From Streptomyces sp. R41 (GTDB lineage Bacteria > Actinomycetota > Actinomycetes > Streptomycetales > Streptomycetaceae), in NCBI RefSeq assembly GCF_041053055.1, contig NZ_CP163443.1:9035001-9099000 (forward strand): a stretch of 64,000 bases of DNA, written 5' to 3'. Of the stretch, positions 45,154 through 55,450 are shown piece after piece; the stretch's first letter is position 1; every line of letters starts with the position of its first letter. Under the pieces are notes generated by a model. That model ran no database searches. It was not told the origin of the DNA and saw only the letters and a list, made by a program, of their open reading frames with translations. Position numbers and translations under genes: made by a program.

Positions 45154-46620
45154 GTGAGCAAGGACGCCGTGGACACGGCCAAGGCCGCATCCCCCACCCA
45201 CGCGACCCAGACGCCCGCGGACGCGGGCGACGCCGGTTACAGCAAGGACCTCAAGGCCCGTCACGTCAACATGATCGCGATCGGCGGCGCGATCGGCACC
45301 GGACTCTTCCTCGGAGCCGGCGGCCGCCTCCACAACGCTGGCCCCGCACTCGCGATCGCCTACCTCGTCTGCGGAATCTTCGCCTTCTTCGTCGTACGGG
45401 CCCTCGGCGAGCTGGTCCTCTACCGGCCCTCCTCGGGGTCCTTCGTGTCGTACGCGCGCGAGTTCCTCGGCGAGAAGGGCGCGTACGTCGCCGGGTGGAT
45501 GTACTTCCTCAACTGGTCGACGACCGGAATCGCGGACATCACGGCGATCGCGCTCTACACGCACTACTGGAGCCTCTTCACCGACATCCCGCAGTGGACG
45601 CTGGCCCTGATCGCCCTCGCGGTGGTCCTGGCCGTGAACCTGATCTCGGTGAAGATCTTCGGCGAGATGGAGTTCTGGTTCGCGATCATCAAGGTCGCCA
45701 CCCTCGTCGCCTTCATGCTGATCGGCATCTTCCTGCTGGCCACGCAGCACGAGGTCGGCGGGACCACGCCCGGCCTGAGCGTCATCACGGACCACGGCGG
45801 CATCCTCCCGCACGGCATGATGCCGGTCGTCCTGGTCATGCAGGGCGTGATCTTCGCGTACGCCGCCCTGGAGCTGGTCGGTGTCGCCGCGGGCGAGACC
45901 GCCGAGCCGGAGAAGGTCGTCCCGCGCGCGGTGAACTCGATCATGTGGCGCGTGGGTCTGTTCTACGTCGGCTCGGTCGTCCTGCTCGCCCTGCTGCTGC
46001 CCGGCTCGGTCTACTCGGCAGACCAGAGCCCCTTCGTCACGGTCCTCTCCAAGATCGGCGTCCCGGCGGCCGGTGACGTCATGAACCTGGTCGTTCTGAC
46101 GGCCGCCATGTCGTCGCTGAACTCCGGTCTGTACTCCACCGGCCGCATCCTGCGCTCCATGGCCATGGCGGGCTCGGCCCCCAAGTTCACCGCGAGGATG
46201 AACCGCAGCCAGGTCCCGTACGGCGGCATCCTGCTCACCTGCGCGGTGTGCGTGCTCGGCGTCGGCCTCAACTACCTCATGCCGAGCCAGGCCTTCGAGA
46301 TCGTCCTGAACGTGGCCTCCCTCGGCATCATCAGCACCTGGGTGATCATCATGATCTGCCATCTGGTGTTCGTCCGCCGCGCCAAGGAGGGGGTGGTGAC
46401 GCGTCCGTCGTTCCGCCTCCCGGGCAGCCCGGTCACCGAGATCGTCACCATCGCCTTCCTGCTCGCCGTGCTCGGCCTGATGTGGAACGACCCCGAGGTC
46501 GGCCGGAAGACGCTGCTGCTCATCCCGGTGATCGCGGCCCTGCTGGTCGGCGGCTGGTTCGCGCTGCGCCGCCGGATCTCGAAGGCCGAGGACCAGGAGC
46601 TGAGCGAGCTCACGAAGTAG
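45154..46620 (+). CDS. Amino-acid permease (APC family, L-asparagine/GABA permease type)
   Basis: 488 residues from GTG 45154, in frame with the conserved region; about 150 codons of upstream open frame lack APC similarity. Twelve transmembrane segments follow the family opening [30 protein letters not shown], with the [33 protein letters not shown] loop. This pattern is closest to AnsP-type asparagine permeases as I recall them. It imports an amino acid by proton symport. Confidence 0.9.
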   Translation: MSKDAVDTAKAASPTHATQTPADAGDAGYSKDLKARHVNMIAIGGAIGTGLFLGAGGRLHNAGPALAIAYLVCGIFAFFVVRALGELVLYRPSSGSFVSYAREFLGEKGAYVAGWMYFLNWSTTGIADITAIALYTHYWSLFTDIPQWTLALIALAVVLAVNLISVKIFGEMEFWFAIIKVATLVAFMLIGIFLLATQHEVGGTTPGLSVITDHGGILPHGMMPVVLVMQGVIFAYAALELVGVAAGETAEPEKVVPRAVNSIMWRVGLFYVGSVVLLALLLPGSVYSADQSPFVTVLSKIGVPAAGDVMNLVVLTAAMSSLNSGLYSTGRILRSMAMAGSAPKFTARMNRSQVPYGGILLTCAVCVLGVGLNYLMPSQAFEIVLNVASLGIISTWVIIMICHLVFVRRAKEGVVTRPSFRLPGSPVTEIVTIAFLLAVLGLMWNDPEVGRKTLLLIPVIAALLVGGWFALRRRISKAEDQELSELTK

Positions 46621-46630
46621 CAGGTCACGG

Positions 46631-46645
46631 GCCACTGTCAGTGGC
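46631..46645. promoter_or_regulatory. 15-bp palindrome in the macro-domain gene promoter
   Basis: GCCACTGTCAGTGGC is a perfect odd-centred palindrome. It occupies the spacer just before a TACGGT -10 hexamer (46652-46657), 18 bp upstream of the macro-domain ATG and 10 bp after the permease stop. It may be an operator, or a small terminator hairpin for the permease gene. Confidence 0.5.
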
Positions 46646-46663
46646 AGCGCCTACGGTGGCGGC

Positions 46664-47152
46664 ATGTCGGAGATCACGTATGTCCGGGGTGACGCCACCG
46701 TTCCGTCGGTCAAGGGCGTCAAGGTGATCGCCCATGTCTGCAACGACATCGGGGGATGGGGGAAGGGCTTCGTCCTCGCGCTCTCGCGCCGCTGGCCGGA
46801 GCCGGAGAAGGCCTACCGCGCCTGGCACCGGGACCGCGCGCACAACGACTTCGGCCTGGGCGCGGCCCAGTTCGTCCAGGTCGACCGGTACGTGTGGGTG
46901 GCGAACCTGGTGGGGCAGCGTGGCATACGCACGGGCAGCAAGGGCGTTCCCGTGCGCTACGACGCGATCGACACGGCCCTCGGCCGCCTCGCAGACAAAG
47001 CGCTGGAACTGGGTGCCTCCGTCCATATGCCCCGGATAGGCTGCGGTCTGGCCGGCGGCACGTGGTCCCGCGTCGAACCGCTGATCGCCGAGCGGCTCGT
47101 GCGGCGGGGGGTCGCGGTAGCGGTCTACGACTATGGGGAGGGCCAGAGTTGA
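46664..47152 (+). CDS. Macro domain (ADP-ribose binding/hydrolase) protein
   Basis: 162 residues, a single macro domain. The family binds ADP-ribose and often removes it from proteins or from ADP-ribose-1''-phosphate. The motifs ITYVRGDATVPS, VIAHVCNDIGGWGKGFVLAL and MPRIGCGLAGGTW define the POA1/Appr-1''-p-like branch. A TACGGT hexamer ends 6 bases before the ATG, so the mRNA may be leaderless. The stop overlaps the PfkB start (TTGA), implying that both products are needed together. Confidence 0.92.
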   Translation: MSEITYVRGDATVPSVKGVKVIAHVCNDIGGWGKGFVLALSRRWPEPEKAYRAWHRDRAHNDFGLGAAQFVQVDRYVWVANLVGQRGIRTGSKGVPVRYDAIDTALGRLADKALELGASVHMPRIGCGLAGGTWSRVEPLIAERLVRRGVAVAVYDYGEGQS

Positions 47153-48069
47153 GCCGTGACACCGACGTCCTCGTGCTCGGCGGGGCGGGCGTGGACACCA
47201 TCGTGTACGTGCCGGAGCTACCGCTGCCGTACGCCGACAGCTACATGATCGAGCCCGGGATCCGCACCCGCGCCGGACAGACCGGCGACTTCGTCGCTCT
47301 GGCCCTGACCGCCCTCGGTCTGCGGACCCACCACATCGACATGCTCGGCGACGACCCCGAGGGCGACCTGGTCCGCGCCCTGCACCGGGAGAAGGGCATC
47401 GCGCTCACCGCCGTCCCGCAGGCCGCCGGTACCAAGCGGGCGGTCAACCTCGTCAGCCCCGACGGCAGACGGCTGTCCCTCTACGACACGAGCCGCGCAC
47501 ACGCCGACGACCGGCTGCCGGAGCCGGTGGTCCGGAAGCTGGCCGAGTCGAGCCGCCACGCCCACGTGTCCATCACCCACCCGTGCGCCTTCGCCCTGCC
47601 CGTGCTGCGCGAGGCCGGGGTGACCCTCTCGACCGACCTGCACAACTGGGACGGCGAGAACGCGTATCACGAGCCGTTCGCTCTCGCGGCGGACGTCGTC
47701 TTCGTGTCCGCTGCCGCCCTGACCGACCCGGAGCGGACCGTGCGCGGCATCGTCGAGCGCGGCCGGGCCGAGGTGGTCGTCGCCACGGCCGGGGCCGACG
47801 GCGCGTTCCTGCTGGCCGACGGCGCGCTGACCCACATACCGGCCGTCACGCCTCCCGCGCCGGTGGTGGACTCCAACGGCGCGGGCGACGCCTTCGCCGC
47901 GGCCTTCCTCTTCGGGTGGCTGAACGGCGAGCCGCCAGGACGCTGCGCCCAGTACGGCGCGGTGGCCGGGGCGTACGCGTGCACGGTGCCGTCCACGGAG
48001 GCCGCCGCCCTGTCCCGCGACGAACTCCTGACCAGGGCGGCCGCCTCAGAGCCGACGACGTCGAAGTAG
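47149..48069 (+). CDS. PfkB-family carbohydrate/nucleoside kinase
   Basis: 306 residues from TTG 47149, which overlaps the macro-domain stop by 4 bases and has GGGGAGGG 6 bases upstream. The ribokinase fold is shown by VLVLGGAGVDTIVYV, RTRAGQTGDFVALALTALG and the C-terminal anion-hole/catalytic motif NGAGDAFAAAFLFG with its catalytic Asp. Substrates in this family are ribose, adenosine, fructose-phosphate and others. Coupling to a macro domain hints at salvage of ribose units released from ADP-ribose. Confidence 0.9.
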   Translation: MSRDTDVLVLGGAGVDTIVYVPELPLPYADSYMIEPGIRTRAGQTGDFVALALTALGLRTHHIDMLGDDPEGDLVRALHREKGIALTAVPQAAGTKRAVNLVSPDGRRLSLYDTSRAHADDRLPEPVVRKLAESSRHAHVSITHPCAFALPVLREAGVTLSTDLHNWDGENAYHEPFALAADVVFVSAAALTDPERTVRGIVERGRAEVVVATAGADGAFLLADGALTHIPAVTPPAPVVDSNGAGDAFAAAFLFGWLNGEPPGRCAQYGAVAGAYACTVPSTEAAALSRDELLTRAAASEPTTSK

Positions 48070-48283
48070 CCCGCCTGTTCCGGTGGTTACTTCGGCGGCC
48101 CGCGCTGCCGTCGGCCGTACGTGCTCATGGCCGCCGCCGCACCGATCACCCAGGCAGCGGACAGGCCCAGGACGAAGGCCCACGACCCGAACCCCGCGTC
48201 ATGCGTGAAAGGAGTAGGTCTCGGGTGTCCCTGCCGTACGGCCCGGGGCAACTGCCCCGAGTCGCACGGCGTTTGCCCGCGGC

Positions 48284-49774
48284 TCAGCCCTCGTGGAGGT
48301 CGTTCGTCGCCGCGATCTTCTTCCACGACTTCGGCTGCACGGCAGCCGCCGAGGCCTTCGCGATCGACGCGGTCCGCGCCGCCGGAGCGGCCGGCTTCGT
48401 CGGCTGGAGCAGCCACGTGTCGAAGAGCGAGGCGAGCGGCTTGCCGGACACCTGCTCGGCGTACTTCTGGAAGTCGCCGACCGACGCGTTCCCGTACGCG
48501 TGATCCTTCGGCCAGCCCTTGAGGATGGCGAAGAACGCGTCGTCCCCGACCTCGTTGCGCAGCGCCTGGACCGCCAGGGCGCCCCGGTCGTAGACCGCGA
48601 TGTCGAACTGGTTGTCCGGGCCGGGGTCACCGGGCTTGACCGTCCAGAAGGCGTCGTCGGCCGGATGCGACGCGTACACGTAGTCCGCGAGCTCCTGCGT
48701 CGTGCCCTCGTCCTCGTGCTCCGACCACAGCCACTGCGCGTAGCGCGCGAAGCCCTCGTTGATCCAGATGTCCTTCCAGCCCTTCAGCGACACATCGTCG
48801 CCGTACCACTGATGCGCCAACTCGTGGACAACGACGGAGGTGTTGGAGCCGTTCGCGAACTGCTTGGGGCTGTAGTACACGCGGGTCTGCGTCTCCAGCG
48901 CGTACCCGGTGGTGGTGTTCGGGACGTAGCCGCCGACCGAGTTGAAGGGGTACGGGCCGAAGTACCCGGTCAGCCAGTCGACGATCTCCCCGGTCCGCTC
49001 GACGCTCGCCCGCGCGGCCCCGTCGTTGTCGCCGAGGTCCTTGCTGTACGCATTGATGACCGGGACGCCACCCTCCGACGTGCCGGTACTGATGTCGAAC
49101 TTTCCGACCGCGAGCGTCGTGAGATAGGTGGCCTGCGGCTTGTTGGACCGCCAGTTGTAGCGCGTCCAGCCGAGCTTCGAACTGGTCGACTGGAGTGTGC
49201 CGTTGGAAATCGCCTGGGTACCGTCGGGGACGGCAACCGACACGTCGTACGTGGCCTTGTCGAGCGGGTGGTCGTTGCTCGGGTACCACCACCACGCCGC
49301 CTCGGGCTCGTCCGCCGCGACCGCCCCGTCCGGAGTGCGGTGCCAGGTCGAGAAGCCGTACGCGCTCTTCGTGGACGGCACTCCGCTGTAGCGGACGACG
49401 ACCGTGATCGGCGTGCCCTTGGGCAGCGGTTTCGCCGGGGTGATCTCCAGCTCGTGCTGACCCGAGGTCGCGAAGGACGCCTTCGCGCCGTTGACCCGCA
49501 CCTCGCTCACATCGAGCAGGAAGTCCAGATCGAACCGCGACAGATCCTGCGTGGTGGTGGCCAGGAGGGTCGCCGTGCCCTCCAACTCGTCCGTCTGCGG
49601 CTGGTACTTGAGCCGCAGATCGTAGTGCGAGACGTCGTATCCGCCGTTGCCGTAGGCCGGGTAGTAGGGGTCGCCGATGCCCGGCGCCCCGGGAGAGTAA
49701 CTGGCCGCCGATGCCGGGATCGCCAGCAGGAGGGAGGCCGCGAGCGCGCCCGGGGCGATGAGTCTGCGGTGCAC
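48284..49774 (-). CDS. Secreted M1-family metallopeptidase
   Basis: 496 residues from GTG 49774 with GGAG 6 bases upstream. Signal peptide (LIAPGALAASLLLAIPASAAS). The aminopeptidase N-like domain holds the zinc motif HELAHQWYG with the third ligand Glu in WINEGFARYAQWLW, 18 residues on. It is shorter than full aminopeptidase N (about 850), as are the secreted Streptomyces M1 enzymes. Probably trims peptides outside the cell, alongside the dipeptidyl- and carboxypeptidases next door. Confidence 0.93.
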   Translation of the reverse strand: MHRRLIAPGALAASLLLAIPASAASYSPGAPGIGDPYYPAYGNGGYDVSHYDLRLKYQPQTDELEGTATLLATTTQDLSRFDLDFLLDVSEVRVNGAKASFATSGQHELEITPAKPLPKGTPITVVVRYSGVPSTKSAYGFSTWHRTPDGAVAADEPEAAWWWYPSNDHPLDKATYDVSVAVPDGTQAISNGTLQSTSSKLGWTRYNWRSNKPQATYLTTLAVGKFDISTGTSEGGVPVINAYSKDLGDNDGAARASVERTGEIVDWLTGYFGPYPFNSVGGYVPNTTTGYALETQTRVYYSPKQFANGSNTSVVVHELAHQWYGDDVSLKGWKDIWINEGFARYAQWLWSEHEDEGTTQELADYVYASHPADDAFWTVKPGDPGPDNQFDIAVYDRGALAVQALRNEVGDDAFFAILKGWPKDHAYGNASVGDFQKYAEQVSGKPLASLFDTWLLQPTKPAAPAARTASIAKASAAAVQPKSWKKIAATNDLHEG

Positions 49775-50001
49775 GTCAAGCTCCAAGTCGTAGGGGCATG
49801 AGGTCTGTTCGGAGCCTATTCAGTCCCTGCGGTCCCGGTCATGTCCATGGCCGCCCCTGTCACACGATCGCCATTCGGCCGACATGAGCGATTCCGCCCC
49901 ACGGACCTTTCACCTCCGACCACGGCCCGTGCGTCCCGCATGCCTTTTGGACCGTCACCGGCCCCCTTTTGCACGGGAGTTGACCGGGGTACGTTCCGCG
50001 C

Positions 50002-51963
50002 ATGCCGATATCAGCGCGCCGCATGCGCTTCACGACCTGGAGATCGCTCGCGACGGCGGCCACGGCCGCCCTGATGGCCGCCTTCCTCGTCCCCACCGCT
50101 GCACACAGCGCCCCACGGGAGAGCACCCCGGTCTATTCGTACGAGAACGCGATCCGTGAATCCGTCTGGGTGGACACCGGCCTCGACGGCGACAGCGACG
50201 GAAAGACCGACCGCGTGGCCGTCGACATCGTCCGCCCCCGCGAACTCGCCCAGCAGGGCCGCAAGATACCCGTGATCATGGACGCCAGCCCGTACTACTC
50301 CTGTTGCGGACGCGGCAACGAGAGCCAGAAGAAGACGTACGACGCGGGCGGCAACGTCGTCCAGATGCCGCTGTTCTACGACAACTACTTCGTGCCGCGC
50401 GGCTACGCCTTCGTCGGCGTCGACCTGGCCGGCACCAACCGGTCCGACGGCTGTGTGGACGTCGGCGGGCGCTCCGACATCCAGTCCGCGAAGGCGGTCG
50501 TCGACTGGCTCAACGGCCGGGCCAAGGGGTACACCTCCCGGGCCGGCACCGCCACGGCCACGGCTACCTGGACCAACGGCAAGACGGGCATGATCGGCAA
50601 GAGCTGGGACGGCACCATCGCCAACGGCGTGGCCGCCACCGGCGTCAAGGGCCTCAAGACCATCGTGCCGATCAGCGCCATCTCCTCCTGGTACGACTAC
50701 TACTTCGCCAAGGGTGCCCCGCTCTACGACTCGGGCCCCGACTGGCTCTCCGACTACGTCGACAGCCCCGACGCCCGCACCAAGTGCGCCGCCGTCCAGC
50801 AGAAGCTGGTCGACGAGGCGCCGCGCACGGGTGACTGGACCTCGCTGTGGACCGAGCGCGACTACGTGAAGGACGCGAGCAAGGTCAAGGCAAGCGTGTT
50901 CCTGATTCACGGCATGCAGGACCTCAACGTCCGCACCAAGCACTTCGGCCAGTGGTGGAGCGCCCTGGCCAAGAATGGCGTCGAGCGCAAGATCTGGCTC
51001 TCCCAGACCGGCCACGTCGACCCCTTCGACTTCCGCCGCGCCACCTGGGTCGACACCCTGCACCACTGGTTCGACCACGAACTCCTCGGCTACGACAACG
51101 GCATCGACGACGAGCCCATGGCCGACATCGAGCGCCACCCCGACCAGTGGGTCACCTCCAGCGTCTGGCCGCCCCGCGCCACCGAGACGACGACCCTCCG
51201 CCCCGGCACGGGCACCCAGGCGGGCGTCGGCACCCTCGGCCTGCGTACGAACTCCGGAACCGAGACCTTCACCGACAACCCGGCGCTGAGCGAGACCGAC
51301 TGGGCCGCGCACATCGACCAACCGACCCCCGACAAGGCGGGCTTCGTCAGCAAGCCGCTCACGCACGACCTCCGACTGTCCGGCTCGTCCAAGGTGACCG
51401 TCACCGCCACCCCGACGACCTCGACAGCCCATCTCTCCGCCGTACTCGTCGACCTCGGCCCGGACACCATCCGCGACTACAACGCGGCCGGGGAGGGCAT
51501 CACGACGCTCACCGACCGCACCTGCTGGGGCGCGAGCACGACCGGCGACAGCCCCTGCTTCAAGGTGACGCAGGCGAACAAGGCCGACGTCGACTACACG
51601 GTCTTCAGCCGTGGCTGGGCCGACCTCGGCAACTACGCCTCCGACCTCAAGGGCGTCCCGCTCACCCCGGGCAAGGCGTACACCATCACGCTCGACCTGG
51701 CGGCCTCCGACCACGTCGTCCCCAAGGGCCACCGGCTCGCGCTGATCGTTGCGGGCACCGACAAGGACCTCATCGACCCTCCGTCCACCACCCCGACCCT
51801 GACGCTCGACCTGTCCCGTACGTCGGCCCGGGTCCCGCTGGTCGGCGGCGCCGACGCCTTCACCAGGGCGACGTCCGGTTCCGCCGCGACGCGGAGCACG
51901 GCCGTCCTCGACGGCGTACAGGAGCCGCGCGCCGCCCACCGTGTCCCGGGAGAGACCCGTTGA
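50002..51963 (+). CDS. Secreted Xaa-Pro dipeptidyl-peptidase (CocE/NonD, S15 family)
   Basis: 653 residues with a Tat- or Sec-like signal ([20 protein letters not shown], ending AAHSA). The alpha/beta-hydrolase triad is visible: Ser in GKSWDG, Asp in HGMQDLN, His in QTGHVDPF. The C-terminal jelly-roll domain ([21 protein letters not shown]) is normal for the family. It removes Xaa-Pro dipeptides from secreted peptides. The stop overlaps the start of the carboxypeptidase gene (TTGA). Confidence 0.93.
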   Translation: MPISARRMRFTTWRSLATAATAALMAAFLVPTAAHSAPRESTPVYSYENAIRESVWVDTGLDGDSDGKTDRVAVDIVRPRELAQQGRKIPVIMDASPYYSCCGRGNESQKKTYDAGGNVVQMPLFYDNYFVPRGYAFVGVDLAGTNRSDGCVDVGGRSDIQSAKAVVDWLNGRAKGYTSRAGTATATATWTNGKTGMIGKSWDGTIANGVAATGVKGLKTIVPISAISSWYDYYFAKGAPLYDSGPDWLSDYVDSPDARTKCAAVQQKLVDEAPRTGDWTSLWTERDYVKDASKVKASVFLIHGMQDLNVRTKHFGQWWSALAKNGVERKIWLSQTGHVDPFDFRRATWVDTLHHWFDHELLGYDNGIDDEPMADIERHPDQWVTSSVWPPRATETTTLRPGTGTQAGVGTLGLRTNSGTETFTDNPALSETDWAAHIDQPTPDKAGFVSKPLTHDLRLSGSSKVTVTATPTTSTAHLSAVLVDLGPDTIRDYNAAGEGITTLTDRTCWGASTTGDSPCFKVTQANKADVDYTVFSRGWADLGNYASDLKGVPLTPGKAYTITLDLAASDHVVPKGHRLALIVAGTDKDLIDPPSTTPTLTLDLSRTSARVPLVGGADAFTRATSGSAATRSTAVLDGVQEPRAAHRVPGETR

Positions 51964-53243
51964 TCCACTTACGCATCCGCGCCCTGGCCGTGGCGGTCAC
52001 CGCCACGGCCCTGGCCGCGCCCCTGCTGACGGCACCGGCGTACGCGACGGAAACCCCGCCGCGTACCGGATTCGAGCAGACCGACGGCGCACGCTGGACC
52101 AGCCAACCGGAGGAGCAGGACTTCCTGGCCGCTGTCGACAAGGCGAGCGGCCGGGTGTCCCTGTCCAGGATCGGCACCACCGAGCAGGGCCGCCCGCTCC
52201 AGCTCGTCCGGATCGGCGCCCATCGCCCGGCCACCACCGTGCTCCTCGTGTGCAGCCAGCACGGTGACGAGCCGTCCGGGCGCGAGGCCTGCCTCACCAC
52301 GATCCGCGACCTGGCGTACGCGAAGGACCAGAGCACCCGGCGATTCCTGCAGAGCACCAGCGTGCTCGTCGTCCCCACCGCCAACCCCGACGGCCGCGCC
52401 GCCGACACCCGCGAGAACAGTGACGGTGTCGACATCAACCGCGACCACCTCGCCCTCAAGACGGCCGAGGCCCGCGCGATGGCGGCCGTCCTGCGCGACC
52501 ACCGGCCCGACGTCGTCTACGACCTGCACGAGTACGGGGCCACGCCCAAGTACTACGACAAGGACCTCTTCGACCTCTGGCCGCGCAACCTCAACACGGA
52601 CGCGGCCGTGCACGACGAGGCGGTGACCCTGTCGCGGGACTATGTACGGCCCGCCGCCCGGGAGGGCGGGTACTCGACGGGCACGTACGGCATCTGGACC
52701 GACCCCGTGACCGGCGACCCGATCAAACAGACCGCCGGTGACGGCCAGGAGCGCATCCTGCGGAACATGTCGGGCGTAAAACACTCTGTCGGCCTGCTCA
52801 TCGAGAGCCGCGTCGACCCGGTCACGGATGCCGAGCGGGCCGATGCCTCCTTGAACAACCGGCGTCGGGTGCACTCCCAACTGGCGGCGCTCGGCGGCCT
52901 GTTCGGCTTCGCGGGCGAGCGCGGCGCACGCGTCGCCGCGGCCACCGGGGCGGCCCGGCTCGCGGGTTACCGGGACACCGGCCCGGTCTACCTCGGCGGC
53001 GCCGACAACGACCCGGCCGAACCCGCCGAGGTGATCCAGGATCCGCCCTGCGGCTACCGGCTCACGGCGGACCAGTACGCGGACGTGCGCGACGAACTCG
53101 CCCTGCACGGCGTGCGCGTACGACCGGACGGCGGCGGCGTCCTCGTACCGCTGCGGCAGTCCCTGCGCGCCCTCGTCCCGTTGCTCCTCGACGGGCGTGC
53201 GCCGTACCACCTCACGGCCGGGGAGCCGGAGACGGCCTGCTGA
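51960..53243 (+). CDS. Secreted M14-family zinc carboxypeptidase
   Basis: 427 residues from TTG 51960, overlapping the upstream stop by 4 bases with GGGAGAG in the preceding gene. Signal peptide ([21 protein letters not shown]). Zinc ligands are His and Glu in [10 protein letters not shown] and a later His in DLHEYG; the catalytic Glu is probably in LLIESRVD. The [22 protein letters not shown] block is the M14 substrate-binding region. It acts on C-termini of extracellular peptides, complementing the adjacent dipeptidyl-peptidase. Confidence 0.9.
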   Translation: MIHLRIRALAVAVTATALAAPLLTAPAYATETPPRTGFEQTDGARWTSQPEEQDFLAAVDKASGRVSLSRIGTTEQGRPLQLVRIGAHRPATTVLLVCSQHGDEPSGREACLTTIRDLAYAKDQSTRRFLQSTSVLVVPTANPDGRAADTRENSDGVDINRDHLALKTAEARAMAAVLRDHRPDVVYDLHEYGATPKYYDKDLFDLWPRNLNTDAAVHDEAVTLSRDYVRPAAREGGYSTGTYGIWTDPVTGDPIKQTAGDGQERILRNMSGVKHSVGLLIESRVDPVTDAERADASLNNRRRVHSQLAALGGLFGFAGERGARVAAATGAARLAGYRDTGPVYLGGADNDPAEPAEVIQDPPCGYRLTADQYADVRDELALHGVRVRPDGGGVLVPLRQSLRALVPLLLDGRAPYHLTAGEPETAC

Positions 53244-53250
53244 GGACGAT

Positions 53251-53297
53251 CCCCAGGTCCCCAGGTCCCCAGGTCCCCAGGTCCGCAGGTCCTCAGG
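53251..53297. repeat. 8-bp tandem repeat (six copies) between convergent genes
   Basis: CCCCAGGT is repeated four times exactly (53251-53282), then CCGCAGGT and CCTCAGG. The array fills the space between the carboxypeptidase stop and the oxidase stop at 53293. Slippage during replication is the likely origin. It would be a fast-evolving marker. Confidence 0.85.
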
Positions 53298-54258
53298 CGG
53301 AGGCGGTCGGGTGCACGAGCCCGGCCGCCTTTCGCGCGCACCCCCACGCCACCGTGACGCCCGCGCCGCCATGACCGTAGTTGTGCACCACCACCCGCCC
53401 GTCCGGCAGCACCTCGCGCTCCAGCCGGACCGAGTCGCGCACCGGCCGCAGGCCCACCTGGTGGTCGAGCACGCGCGCCCCGGCGATCTCGGGACGCAGC
53501 GCCGTGCACCGTTCGACGATCTCCCGCGCCACGACCGGGTCGGGCGTCAGCGACCAGTCGTCCTCGTCGGTCGTGCCGCCCAGGACCAGCCGGTCCGGCT
53601 GCGGAAAGACGTATGTGGTCGTCCCGGCGTCCGCGTCCGTCGACACCAGCCAGGTGCGGATACCCGGGTTCTCCACGATCACCAGCTGCCCGCGCACGGG
53701 CCGTACCGCCGGATCGGGTACGAGCTCGCGGGCGCCGAGGCCCGTGCAGTTGACGACGACCGGTGCCTCGGCCTCCGCGAGGTCCGCCACCGTGCGCGCC
53801 TCGATCGTCCCTCCCGCCCCCAGGAACCGCTCGCGGAGCCACCGCAGATGCACCGGCATGTCGAGCAGCGGCAACCGCGCCCACAGCGCCGTGCCCGCGT
53901 ACTCCTCCGCCGTCGCCGCCCGCAGTCCCGGCACCCGGGTGGCGACCCACGAGACCTGCTCGTCCAGCCGCGACTCGCCCAGTACGCCCTCGACCATGCG
54001 TACGCCCGTCTCCTCGGACCGCAGCGCCAACTCTTCGTACACGGAGAGTGATTGGATGGCCCACACGCGGGCGAGAGTCTTCGGCTCGATGCGATACGGC
54101 CACCACAGCGCGCCCGCAACCGCCGAGGTGGTCCGCTCGGCGGGCTCTCGCGCCCAGACCCGTACCCGTGTGCCGCCCTCGGCCAGGACAACGGCCGTCG
54201 TCAGGCCGATGACACCACTGCCGACCACGATCACTTCACCGCTGCGAGCGTTCTTCAC
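53293..54258 (-). CDS. FAD-dependent D-amino-acid oxidase
   Basis: 321 residues. The dinucleotide-binding motif IVVGSGVIGLTTAVVLAEGG (9-28), AGALWWPY, TGLGARELV, and the C-terminal VHNYGHGGAGVTVAWGCA define the D-amino-acid/D-aspartate oxidase family. It oxidises D-amino acids to keto acids, ammonia and peroxide, perhaps recycling cell-wall D-amino acids. Divergent from the next gene with a 66-bp spacer. Confidence 0.9.
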   Translation of the reverse strand: MKNARSGEVIVVGSGVIGLTTAVVLAEGGTRVRVWAREPAERTTSAVAGALWWPYRIEPKTLARVWAIQSLSVYEELALRSEETGVRMVEGVLGESRLDEQVSWVATRVPGLRAATAEEYAGTALWARLPLLDMPVHLRWLRERFLGAGGTIEARTVADLAEAEAPVVVNCTGLGARELVPDPAVRPVRGQLVIVENPGIRTWLVSTDADAGTTTYVFPQPDRLVLGGTTDEDDWSLTPDPVVAREIVERCTALRPEIAGARVLDHQVGLRPVRDSVRLEREVLPDGRVVVHNYGHGGAGVTVAWGCARKAAGLVHPTASA

Positions 54259-54324
54259 GCGGGGACGTTAACGGAATCTGTCATGCCGTGCTCACATCAC
54301 TCTCAGTCTGGGGATACTCACAGT

Positions 54325-55347
54325 ATGTCTGCCGAGTACGCGACCTTCGGCCTGGCACCGGCGATGCGTGCCGGTGGAGTCCTCGCCAACGGTGACTACC
54401 AAGTGCACCGGGATTTCGTGGACTTCATCGTCGACGGTCGCCCGCTGCTGTTCCAGCTCTCCGACCTCGACGCGGTGTCCCCGCTCGCCTCCGATGTGCC
54501 GCCCGCGATCTTCACCGCCCAGGTGCGCGGCCTCCTCCTGGAGGCCGATGCCCCGCTCGACGGCGGCCGGTATGTCATCTACGGCTGCCCCGAGTGCGCA
54601 AGCCTCGAATGCGGTGCCGTCACCGCCGTCATCGAGAAGGCCGGCGACGACTATGTGTGGCGCGACTTCGCCTGGCAGACCGACGAACGGGCCGACCTGG
54701 AGCTCAATGGCTACCACGGCATAGGGCCCTTCCGCTTCCACGGCGCCGAGTACCGCAGCGCGCTGAACTCCCTCCTCGACGGCGACTCGGGACCGCGCCG
54801 CCGCGTCCTCCTGATCGGCGCCCGCGTCGCGCTGCTCGCCAAGCTCGCCGCCGCCCTGCGCACCATCGGCATCGGCGCCGACATCACCCGCGACGCCACG
54901 GACGTCCCGGCCGACGAACTCCGTACGTACGGCGCGGTGGTCTTCGGCCGGGCCGTCGGCGAGGGCGAGCGTGCGGCCGTGCGGCAGTCCTTCCAGCGGG
55001 CGGGCGTCGAGGTCGCGTACGTCGAGGGCCTCGCCCCGATCATTCCGCTCCTGGTCGCCCAGATCGAGCACGCCCTGGACCGCAGCCCGCAGGAGCTGCG
55101 CCGTCTCACGCGCCTGGTCGCCGCGGACGGCGAGGCGGGCATCGAGGTCACCTCCACATGCCGCGTCCAGTTGACCGCGTACCGCCTTGACCGCCTCTCC
55201 CGCACCCACGCGCACGAGGTCTTCGACGGGATCCTGGAGACGGGCCGGCACCGGGTCGCGCTGGATGCCAGGGCGGTGAAGGGGGAATCGTTCATCGTGG
55301 CGCGGACGTCGGGGAGTGTGCTGGTGGAGGCGATGGCCCATGGGTAG
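54325..55347 (+). CDS. Unknown two-domain protein with a Cys-rich CPECASLECG motif
   Basis: 340 residues from ATG 54325; the open frame extends upstream but overlaps the divergent oxidase gene. N-terminal domain (about 1-150) holds the soluble motif YGCPECASLECGAVTAVIE, with three Cys that could bind a metal or form a disulfide. C-terminal domain (about 155-340) has a Rossmann-like strand RRVLLIGARVALLAKLAAAL and VAYVEGLAPIIPLLVAQIEHAL. Similar proteins are labelled oxidoreductase in Streptomyces, but I see no proof of that here. Confidence 0.8.
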   Translation: MSAEYATFGLAPAMRAGGVLANGDYQVHRDFVDFIVDGRPLLFQLSDLDAVSPLASDVPPAIFTAQVRGLLLEADAPLDGGRYVIYGCPECASLECGAVTAVIEKAGDDYVWRDFAWQTDERADLELNGYHGIGPFRFHGAEYRSALNSLLDGDSGPRRRVLLIGARVALLAKLAAALRTIGIGADITRDATDVPADELRTYGAVVFGRAVGEGERAAVRQSFQRAGVEVAYVEGLAPIIPLLVAQIEHALDRSPQELRRLTRLVAADGEAGIEVTSTCRVQLTAYRLDRLSRTHAHEVFDGILETGRHRVALDARAVKGESFIVARTSGSVLVEAMAHG

Positions 55348-55434
55348 GCGGGCCGCTGAAAACGGAGAGGCGGGCCGGTGAAACGGCCGGACCGGCCGCT
55401 GAAAACCGTGGCGCGGGTCACGAGGCCTGGCCGT

Positions 55435-55440
55435 TAGGAT
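55435..55440 (+). promoter_or_regulatory. -10 element of the second ABC-F gene (leaderless)
   Basis: TAGGAT ends 10 bases before the ATG at 55451, so the transcript probably begins at or near the start codon. No purine-rich ribosome site lies between. Confidence 0.45.
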
Positions 55441-55450
55441 CGGCCTCCTG

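Noticed and set aside
48087..48283. Small membrane protein ending SWAFVLGLSAAWVIGAAAAMST on the minus strand
   Set aside because: The hydrophobic segment looks real, but there is no start codon or ribosome site in a sensible position, and the frame runs back into the M1 peptidase gene. At most a remnant.
8284..53243. Biosynthetic gene cluster
   Set aside because: Acyl-CoA ligase, SDRs, LLM oxidoreductase and thiolase are scattered or arranged as catabolic operons; no PKS, NRPS, terpene or RiPP core enzyme is present.
53251..53297. CRISPR-like array
   Set aside because: Repeats are 8 bp, directly adjacent and without spacers; no cas genes in the window.
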